Part shown: positions 1 to 8,200 of the stretch, piece after piece
Numbering within the stretch: position 1 is the stretch's first letter
Layout: each line of letters opens with the position of its first letter
NCBI GenBank assembly: GCA_042091915.1
Contig: JBELGO010000066.1
Span: 1-9,515, forward strand
Reading direction: 5' to 3'
From: LSUCC0057 sp042091915
GTDB taxonomy: Bacteria > Pseudomonadota > Gammaproteobacteria > Pseudomonadales > Porticoccaceae
DNA length: 9,515 nucleotides
Translations under genes and position numbers: made by a program
The notes under the pieces: model-generated
Databases searched by the model: none
Told to the model about the DNA's origin: nothing
The model's input: only the letters and a program-made list of their open reading frames with translations

Positions 1-854
1 ACTTCCTTGGAATACTTGGTAGCCAGTGAAAATGCGCGCTCGACGCCCTCGGGCTTGCGCACATCCGGGGTGACACCGACACCACCATCCAAGCTCAGAG
101 GCTTTACAACCACCGGATAGCCTATTTTTGATGCCGCTTGTTTCGCTTGCGCCAAAGTTTTTACCAAACGCTGCTCTGGCACTGGCAAACCTGCGTCGCG
201 CAGCAAGGCATTAGCCAAGGCTTTATTTCGCGCTATATTGGCAGCAGAAACACTCGAAAATGGTGTAAACGTACTGTCCATCCAAATGCTGCGGCGGCCT
301 TGCCCATACAACTGTGTGACAGCGAGCAGATCAACCGAGGGGATGTTCAATCGGTAGGCAGCAGACATAAGCTCAAAACAGTTCGAGGCCGAGGGTGCCG
401 CCTTGCGCAAAGCTTGCAGTATTGAATGTAGTTTTTCGACCACAGGTTCAACAGGCTGCTGCTCGACGATTCTATTTCCAAGCAGTGCAATCCAGCGCAA
501 AAAAGCGATTGTTGCATTGCGCGCACGCAGGGTAGTTGGCAGACGCAACTTTGCAGTCCCTTTAGTCGAAACCTCATATTGAGGCTCACAGAGCAGGGCC
601 AGATTCGAACTAGCCAATAACTCAGGGTAGAGAATTACTGCAAAGTTGACCGTTGTTGCAGGCGCTTGCAAACCGTCCAAGCGGGCGGCTAACCTATTGG
701 CCGCAGAGCCCACATGCTCGACCAGCCACTCATGCAACAACGACTGAAGTGGCTCATCCAGTAAAACTTCAGGCAAATTTTTCGCCACCACCGAAGGTGA
801 GCGCATGGACGCTATACAGCCGCGGCTCATTGTAATTTCTAGGGGCTCACTCAT
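1..854 (-). CDS. ATP-grasp ligase, cyanophycin synthetase-like N-terminal half (3' end beyond window)
   Basis: My reading of the reverse strand gives an open frame from ATG at 854 to the left edge: 284 complete codons plus two bases, with no stop. An N-terminal region of about 180 residues leads to a block reminiscent of cyanophycin synthetase and related ATP-grasp amino-acid ligases: YGQGRR (183-188), IARNK (207-211) and AGLPVP (221-226), a pattern of IA-x-NK then LL-x-x-AG-x-PVP. Next comes GYPVVVKPL (245-253), with K251 the expected nucleotide-binding lysine, and a glycine-rich loop D256-G-G-V-G-V261. The family joins a carboxylate to an amine through an acylphosphate using ATP; the substrate cannot be read here, and the catalytic C-terminal part is outside. 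No signal peptide is visible, so it is probably cytosolic. The in-frame stop at 888-886 limits the start. ATG 854 is preferred over ATG 830 because the extra residues (LEIT) fit an N-terminal strand, but its Shine-Dalgarno is weak. It lies 64 bases after the preceding gene with no terminator, so it is probably co-transcribed and perhaps read through. Family call good; exact function unknown. Confidence 0.8.
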   Translation of the reverse strand, partial: MSEPLEITMSRGCIASMRSPSVVAKNLPEVLLDEPLQSLLHEWLVEHVGSAANRLAARLDGLQAPATTVNFAVILYPELLASSNLALLCEPQYEVSTKGTAKLRLPTTLRARNATIAFLRWIALLGNRIVEQQPVEPVVEKLHSILQALRKAAPSASNCFELMSAAYRLNIPSVDLLAVTQLYGQGRRSIWMDSTFTPFSSVSAANIARNKALANALLRDAGLPVPEQRLVKTLAQAKQAASKIGYPVVVKPLSLDGGVGVTPDVRKPEGVERAFSLATKYSKE

Positions 855-918
855 CGAATCACGCTTCAAATATGCCAGAGCCCACTACAGCAGCGACAAA
901 CCATCATCAGCTCTGTGC

Positions 919-2064
919 TCACTCTGCTGTGCCGTCAGTATCATCTTCAAAGGTAATTAAATCGCGAATTTCATTGCCACGCATACCTACCAACATAGGG
1001 TTGCGGACACCGTGTAAGAATGTGACATCAAAGAGCTCGGTGATGTCACCCTCTAGCCGTATCCAATGCTGCACATCACCCGTTGCCAAGTTGATAAACT
1101 GTATACCACACCACGCATCCGCATCTTTATCTTTGAGGCCCTGATCTAGCGCCAACCCTTCAAAGCGTTTATTGCGAGGCTTAGACAAACCCACGGCAGC
1201 AATGTTTCCGTGGATTGACATACCGCGTAAAAAACCCGGACAAAAGGCTAACGGGACAAACTTTTTCGTCTCAAAATCGACGTGGCCAATCTCTCCACTA
1301 CCCGCATTCAACACCCACAATTTGCCATTTGACCAGCGTGGCGAGTGCGGCATAGATAGGCCTTCACAGACTATTTCGTTGCTATCAATATCAATGATAA
1401 CGCCGCCGTCGTGACGACGATCTCGCCAACCGTCCACGCTGTCACTTTTACACACCGCCGTGACATATTTGGGCTCGCGGTTAACCATTGCCAAACCGTT
1501 AAGATGACAGCGATCTTCTGGTGCCAACTTAGAGATAAAATCTGGCTTCCAGATCGCTTTGAAACTATCGGTGACACTTGGCTCGGCCAAGCATGAGTAC
1601 TTTGTATTAACAAAAACAACTTTGCCGTTTTTTCGTATACCCAGCTCATGGATATCTAAATCGCCAATAGTCTGTGCGTTGCGCGGCACATAGACTTTAT
1701 CGTATGTTTTTTTCATCACCTGGTTGGGCTTGAGCATATTCTCGAATCGCCACAACTGATAAAGGCCACCCATATAAATACGTTGCGAATCACCGACAAC
1801 GCCCATAGCTCTTTCAAAAATTCGCTCGAAAAAATTTATCCGGCCAGACTTATCAACACCAGCAAGGTAAAGCCTACCTGTCTGATAAGAGGTAAAAGCC
1901 AACGAAAGCTTGGCCTGCGCCAAGAACGCACCCAAACCGCGCGAACAACTTTTCTCTACTTTAAACTGCTTCTTGGTCCCGGCAGCAGCGCCCGTGTTGG
2001 CTTCTGCAGCAACATCGGGTTGCTCTTGGTTTTCTTTCGGTTGGTTACTTTTACTCTCTTTCAC
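919..2064 (-). CDS. TIGR03032/DUF4915 family protein, function unknown
   Basis: Complete gene of 381 residues, GTG start, TGA stop. Residues 1-38 are a low-complexity polar leader rich in K, E, N and A, with no signal peptide or membrane segment. The conserved core begins near SRGLGAFLAQ and runs to about residue 365. Motifs I associate with TIGR03032 (DUF4915) are HLNGLA (187-192), GWR at 212-214 followed by a His-Asp-Gly-Gly-Val loop (218-222), GLSMPHSPRW (235-244), PGFLRG (276-281) and GLSKPR (292-297). Repeated short strands with Gly/Asp turns and regularly placed Trp and Arg suggest a beta-propeller-like fold; this is inference. No enzymatic activity has been assigned to the family that I can name. 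The start is well supported: GGGGA sits six bases upstream of the GTG, and no other ATG, GTG or TTG occurs between it and the upstream in-frame stop at 2130-2128. It follows the terminator of the giant autotransporter gene and is first in a probable two-gene operon with the ATP-grasp gene. Length is near what I expect for the family. The six cysteines here contrast with the cysteine-free autotransporter, fitting a cytosolic location. Confidence 0.85.
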   Translation of the reverse strand: MKESKSNQPKENQEQPDVAAEANTGAAAGTKKQFKVEKSCSRGLGAFLAQAKLSLAFTSYQTGRLYLAGVDKSGRINFFERIFERAMGVVGDSQRIYMGGLYQLWRFENMLKPNQVMKKTYDKVYVPRNAQTIGDLDIHELGIRKNGKVVFVNTKYSCLAEPSVTDSFKAIWKPDFISKLAPEDRCHLNGLAMVNREPKYVTAVCKSDSVDGWRDRRHDGGVIIDIDSNEIVCEGLSMPHSPRWSNGKLWVLNAGSGEIGHVDFETKKFVPLAFCPGFLRGMSIHGNIAAVGLSKPRNKRFEGLALDQGLKDKDADAWCGIQFINLATGDVQHWIRLEGDITELFDVTFLHGVRNPMLVGMRGNEIRDLITFEDDTDGTAE

Positions 2065-2075
2065 ACTATTTCCCC
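2065..2075 (-). promoter_or_regulatory. Ribosome binding site deciding the GTG start at 2064
   Basis: GGGGA at 2075-2071 followed by a six-base spacer AATAGT precedes GTG. The spacing is near ideal, and no alternative start codon lies between here and the in-frame stop at 2130-2128, so this site fixes the start of the TIGR03032 gene. Confidence 0.7.
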
Positions 2076-2101
2076 ACTGAGACTCTGAATATACGGCAAT
2101 G

Positions 2102-2131
2102 ATTATCTCACCGATTACACCCTCTAACTAA
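2102..2131 (-). promoter_or_regulatory. Candidate promoter for the TIGR03032/ATP-grasp pair
   Basis: On the minus strand GATAAT (2107-2102) matches the -10 consensus at five of six bases and is preceded directly by TGA, giving an extended -10 element (TGn). The best -35 at an 18-base spacer is TTAGTT (2131-2126), a poor match, which an extended -10 can tolerate. Transcription would begin about 30 bases before the GTG at 2064. The site lies between the terminator and the gene, where a promoter is needed. This rests on pattern only. Confidence 0.4.
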
Positions 2132-2191
2132 GAAATTTGCAGAACTTAACCTCATCCTGCGTGCTATTAGCCGACGGCCTCTATTGCTGTT

Positions 2192-2228
2192 AAAAAAAAC
2201 CGGCCCCCCAACAGTGGAGAGCCGGTTT
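2192..2228 (-). terminator. Intrinsic terminator of the autotransporter gene
   Basis: Read on the minus strand, AAACCGGC pairs perfectly with GCCGGTTT. The inner bases TCTCC and GGGGG extend the stem to 13 pairs, two of them G-T, closing a six-base loop ACTGTT. The right arm runs into an uninterrupted T tract (eight Ts including the stem end). It starts 20 bases after the TAA of the giant gene. In the other direction only three Ts follow the stem, so it acts mainly on minus-strand transcripts and separates the adhesin from the downstream pair. Confidence 0.92.
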
Positions 2229-2247
2229 ATGGTAGAGCAAGTGCCGT

Positions 2248-5200
2248 TTAGAAACGGAACTTGATGCCCGCTTTAGCACCTAAGATGGCGTCATTAGCAC
2301 CGCCATCTAGGTAATCTAGTCCACCGTAGAAGACCGCCTCACCGACAGTGCCATTGATACCAATTTCAAGTGCAAAGCTGTTGCCGCCTGCATCTGAAAT
2401 ACCCTGTAGACCATTGATTTCATAGTCGTTGGTGGCATCGCCCTCATCGATAGAGCTGACTGTTACGTAAGGTGTCCAACTATCATCACCCGATACGTAG
2501 TTGCGACTAAACATGACACCTACACGGCTTTGCGAGCTATCACCCTCAGCCTGAGTAAAGTAGCCATAAGTTGTCTCTACATCGGCTAGGTTGTTTAAGC
2601 TTAGGTTGGCTTCAGAGAGCTGCAGTTGTGGCTGAATTTTCAGTCCACTTTCAAGCGCGAAAGTGTAGCCAAGTTCAATGTTGTAGCCATCGATCTCACC
2701 CTTCACTTTCTCACTCACCGCTCCAGACAACACATGTCCGTCTATATCCATATCGCGGTAAGAGAAGTCAGCTACGAATGAGTCGCTGCGGTATTGGATA
2801 AAGGCGCCGACAAAGTCACCGTCAAAGTCACCCTGGCCTATACCGCTATTGATATCAAATTCAGCACTACTTGAACCTGCAAATAGACCTAATTTAACGT
2901 TTTCGCCAACTGCGAAGTCGATGCCAAGTTCCGAGCCATCAACATCCAACTCAAAACCACTCAGCGTCTCGTAGCTATTGCTAACTTCGATATCACCGCT
3001 ACTGGCAAATCCGCGCGCCCACAGACCGACTGTACCGTTATCGCTGCGCTGTACGCCATCGCGTTGAGCAAGCGTACCCACGCTTTGATGCCACATGGAC
3101 TGCAGTGCAGGAGCCACCGACGTCAGGCTAACACCAGCGGAAGAGAGGCTTTCAATGCTAACGTCTAACCAACCTTGCTCAGAGGAGTCGCTGGCCCATT
3201 CGCGGACGACGTTGTAGTCGAACAAGTGATCATCTGCAAAAGTCACTTCACCAATGCTGATATCACCGATTTGCTCACCTTCAACATCGACGACTTGAAC
3301 TGCAAACTCTTCGACGTTATGGGGCACGCTGTGAATGACCGCGTTGAGCAGCGTAGTGCCTTCCAAGTCACCACTTATCATCAGCATGTCGCCAGCACCC
3401 TCGGCACCATCAATATCCACGCTGATTTGGCCGCCATCGCTGGATAAATCGCCATAAATCATCAATGAATCGTCGGTGTCTCCGTCAGCATCGGTAAAGT
3501 CGATATGCCCACTGTTTTCAAGCGCATTGGGGTTATCAGACTCAAAATATTTACCCATATCGATCTGGTTATCGCCGACAATTTCAATTACCCCTTGGTT
3601 ATCGAAGACATTGCCATCTTCACCGGCAAGTCCAAGATCAATCAAGGCGTCAGTCATAACGATGCGCCCTGTCTCAGCATTGATGATGCTATCTTCGCCA
3701 ATTCCGAAATTCGACTCGCCGTAAGCGTTCCAGGTATTCATTGAATTGTTAAAGAAGCTATCATCACCACGGCCAGTACGCACAGCACCCGTAATTGTAC
3801 CGTCGTTAGTTATCAGCACATCCGAATCAGCACTGATGGCAATCGCCACGCCGTATGACTCGTCTGCGGTGGCGGAGATAACACCACCCTCGCGGTTATT
3901 AATCACCACATCGGTGCTGTCCAGCCCATTAAAGTCCATCTCAATACCGTTAGCGTAGCCGCCAGCCGATACGTGGGCAGAAATCTCACCGCTGTTTTCT
4001 AGTGTAAAGGCATCCGCTGCATCAATAGCCGACAGTTCGACATAAGCAAAACTGCCATCATCGATTTGCAAGCTCATTGCTACCGCAGTCGCCTCACCGT
4101 AGTCACCGGCGTCAGCATTAGCGCTGATTACCCCTGCGTTATCCACATTGAGGTAATCGCCCTCTACATACACCGCATTGGCATAAGCTATAGAGGCTTC
4201 GCCACTGGCCACTGCACTGGATGTAATTTTCTCATCCGCAGAGATATCCAGTCCGACATAGGTAGCGCTGGTCACCCACAAACCGTAGGATTCAGCGCGC
4301 GCATCGCCCACTGGGTTTAATGACTCAGCACCGGCATAAGCTTCTATAGTAACGTCTTCTAGCATCAGGTTGCTTTCATCCAACCAAACGCCCACAGACT
4401 CTGCATAAGCGACCTCACCGGATTCACCACCCAGTAAGCCGCCAGTAGTGACCGAGGTTGATATCGCAATATCACCTCGGCTTAGGTCAACGAGCTCGCC
4501 GTAATCGCCGCTACCGCCAACCCCGCGCAGATCCAAACCAAGGGCTCTGGCAGTGATCTGCGCATCGTCTTGGTCGGCAGTGGCGTTGATATCGACGTAG
4601 ACATCGAAATCGGCCATTTCGAAATCGCTACCCTCTGCGAAGAGGCCGGAGATATTGGAAATTTCTACCGCATTATCGGCTGCTGCCAATCCATCGACCG
4701 CGGCAGACTCGATGTTTACATCAATCGTCAGGTCAATATCGGCTTCCTGAAGCTCAATGCTTTCACCGCTACTTTGCAAGTCGACACTTCTTATAGAACT
4801 CATATCTACCAAATCAGCATCGGCACTGCCTTCACCTAGCAGATCGACATCTAAATTTACGCGAGAGGTTAGATCTGCTACGTAAATATAGTCGCTGGCA
4901 TCAACTTCAAACCCTGTAATGTTCTCCGCGTAGACCATGTCGCCGTCTGCTTGCAAACTGCCTTCACCCAATACAGAAATATCAATATTGGTATTGATAT
5001 TGGTCGCGTAGACGTGCTCCGAATCGCTGTAGGCGTAGTTTTGAACATTTTGCAGATGAACCATCTCACTGGAGGTATACACATCACCGTCAATAATAGT
5101 GTCAATCACCAAATCACTAGTGACGCTTTCCATTACTAAACCATACTCAGCGTTCAGGTCAAACCCGTCAATATCAAAGTAAACACCGTTGTCACCGGCT

Positions 5201-8200
5201 TGGACTTCACCGTAAATATGCGCATCAATATTAGCGTCTACGGTTACATTCTCAGCGAATAAGTAGCCGTTTTCGCTGTATGCATATATACCTTCAATAC
5301 TATCGAAGTCAATGGCATCATCATCGGTCCCCATATTACCGGTGAGCTGACCGGCTAGATCGATCTTAACAGCCAAGAACTCTCCCGCTTCGCCGCCACC
5401 TAACTGGATATCGCCGCCTGACTCTTCTACATAAGCATCAATGCCTTCAATTTCTACATCGATGAGGTCATCGTCCGCGTAGATAAAGCCTGCGACTGGC
5501 TCTGCCTCGCCCTCTACCGTGCGGTTGCTGTTAACAGTCGCGGCTAAGGAGATATCCACAGACCACTCGTCTTCGGCTCTAGCAATACCGTCATTGGCGA
5601 CATCGACAATCGATATCATCCCTTCCTCGGTATAAGTGTCTACACCGGTCGCTCTCATCTGTATTGCCGCATCTCTCTCTGTCCCGCCATTCGATAGCTG
5701 CACAAGGGCTGCGTCATCAATAGCCACAGAGAAATCGCGCAAATAAATATCGCTTGGATTGCTGTAGGCGTCGATACCTGTGATATCTGAATCAATGATG
5801 TCATCACCTGCCGAGACATAGGCAAGGGTGTACTTATCTGTGTCGGTACCGACGACATTACTGCTGTTTATGGTGACCTGCAGATCGGTCAGCTCCAGAA
5901 GCTCGTTAGCTTCGGCGTACACACCAACCACGTCGGACTGGATGGTATCTCCTGCAGAGATTGCTACTGTGTAGCTGACATCACCCTCGCCGTAACCAAA
6001 AATGAGGCCGCTCGCACTCTCATAAGACGAGAGCTCATTAACTACCTCGATATCAACCGTGAGGTCATCAACGACTAGGCTGTCGCTGTTCGCAGCATGC
6101 AAGCCGCGGACTTCACTCTCAATGATCTCACCGGCGCTGTCGACGAAAGTCCCCTCAGCGGTGATTCCTGACAGGCCACCCAAGGTAGAGTCTAAGGCGC
6201 CCAGTAAAAAGTCAAGGTCCGAAGAAGATTCCCCTGTTGAAGCTATCCCGGACACCGTTGATGTGCTGGCAATGTCCACAGTGAGCGCATCGACTCGGCT
6301 CTCGCCTGAGCCATCAAGAATTACGCCGTAGGTCTCTGTATTGATAATATCGCTGTCAGCGAAGCCGTATTGGTCAGTAGGGGCACGCAGATCAATAAAT
6401 GCGTAACCCTCAACAGCAGCGCTGGTGGTTAGCTCAACACTGCTCTGCTCCAGGGTGATATCACCGTCATTAATCACTTCGAGTTGTACGCCAGCGGCGG
6501 TTAGCTCAGCAATGTCGTTACTGTCCCAGTTAGCGCCATCAGCCTCACCGATGACCATAGAGAGCCCCTCGGCGTGCGCACCGGCATTAATAGCCACATC
6601 CAATCCGTTAGCGGAGATGTCGCCGAACTCTGAGTAGGCTGCAACGCCCCAAGCTTCGGCAAACAGCAGGTCGTTCTCGGTTATTGCGCCAGCTGAGTCG
6701 TATTTTTCAACTAGGGCCAACACATTGGCGCCTTCAGCGCGGGCGTGTACATCAGCCAGCGTCACACTCACATCGGCAAGAGAGACATCACCTACCCGAC
6801 CATCATTCTCGTCACCGAAGAAGGCACCTGAGCTGTATTTCTGCTCTTCGGTTGGCTCGTTTGAGAATACCGCATCGATATTGACACCGTACGCAGAGGT
6901 GCGCGCCAAACCGTTGCCATCCATATACACTGCGAAAACTTGATTAATATTGAGGGCTCCGCCCTCTCCATCCAGAGAAGTCACCACAGAAGAAGAGACC
7001 TCGGCCAGGTAGACATCGACATCACTCATTGTGACATCCAGCGCGTCGTACTCTAGGTCGACCCCGGAATCGTCAGTTGCCACCGAGCCTTGCACCCGCA
7101 CCCCAAAGGCTGCGGCATCAGCAAGATGAGAGTCAAGCACTGCTCCACCAAAGGCCTCACCAAAAACACCTACGAGATCTTCGTTATAAACACCCTCAAC
7201 GGAGGCCGAGACAGCTTCTGAGCTGACCGAAACACCGGTTAACACCAACTCGCCAACTTCAGCCGTAAGGCCTTGCGCGTTATAGGTTGAAGCCAGTTCT
7301 ACACCGACGGCGTCGACATCTACTGCGTCGACAAAGAAATTGAGCTCCTCCCCTGAGAGCAGGCGCCCGTTAGTCAGGCTGCCACTGGCATTCACCTCAA
7401 CGTCAATGTCTGTCAGCTGTAGGTCGCTATCGCGCCCGTCGACATCCGCAACTAATGCGCGCGCATCCGCTGTAACTGTATTTTCAAACGAGTACTTAAA
7501 CTCAGACAGATCAAAACCGTAGGCGGCGGCGGCATCGGCATCTGCAGAAAAACTAGCTGTCGTTATTGAGCTATCGCCAGCGACTACAATTTCACCACCC
7601 GTCGCCCTCGCAGTGCCCGAGATCTCGCTGTAATTATCTACGCTACCGACACTGGCTGCAGCAGTGGCAGCGGCATCAACCGCCTCCAACTCCACCGCTT
7701 GGCCTTCAACATAGAGACCCACTGAGTAAGCCTGTGCATCAGAGATAGCACCACCCACCGCAGTGGCGGAGATATCCGCCAGCGCAGTAATGTCTGTGAC
7801 ATCGATCACATCGCCGAGCTCAAACTCAGTTTGGATATCAACCGCCGTGGCGCGCACGCTGGCGTAACCATCAACACCTGCTGTGGCATCAAGGTCGACA
7901 TCTACATGGCCGTCAACACCGCTACCGGTAACACCCAGATCACCGATCAACTCGACGCCCTCTGCGCTGGCGCGCAAGCGCACGTCATCATCGGCGGTGC
8001 CCACGGTAGAGATTAATGTCTGACCGGAAACATTATCGACAACCACCAAGCTGTCTAAACCACCGTCATCGTTTAGATCAGTGGCTATCGCATTAACTTC
8101 TGAGTAGACCGAGCCGCCGGCCTCACCCATGGCGGTAGAGGTCAAGTCGATATCGATATCGACATAGCCTGCCACATTAGTAGCTCCCAGCTCCTCGCCG

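Larger units (their letters stand above)
2065..2247. other. Intergenic region between autotransporter and TIGR03032 genes
   Basis: This 183-base stretch has no coding frame that I can support. From right to left it contains the 3' end of the giant transcript, the terminator hairpin, a moderately AT-rich leader with the candidate extended -10 promoter, and the Shine-Dalgarno of the next gene. I see no operator palindrome, riboswitch or small RNA signature in the remainder. Confidence 0.7.

Noticed and set aside
347..589. 80-codon minus-strand frame inside the ATP-grasp gene
   Set aside because: It lies in another frame of the same strand as the long frame that carries the ATP-grasp motifs.
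2244..2257. Perfect inverted repeat CCGTTT-AG-AAACGG over the autotransporter stop codon
   Set aside because: The two-base loop is too small for a stable hairpin and the bases are explained by coding for the conserved F-R-F C-terminus; no regulatory role is supported.
3766..3780. RGD tripeptide at residues 1912-1914, with others at 23-25 and 1676-1678
   Set aside because: Three RGD in a protein this rich in G and D is only slightly more than chance, and the first lies in a G-x-G-D-D-S-F turn common in autotransporter rungs; integrin binding is not supported.
3755..3780. GRGDDSFFN as an RTX-type calcium-binding repeat
   Set aside because: Only a single copy occurs, without the tandem GGxGxDxxx nonapeptides needed for an RTX beta-roll, and the export route is the C-terminal barrel rather than type I secretion.
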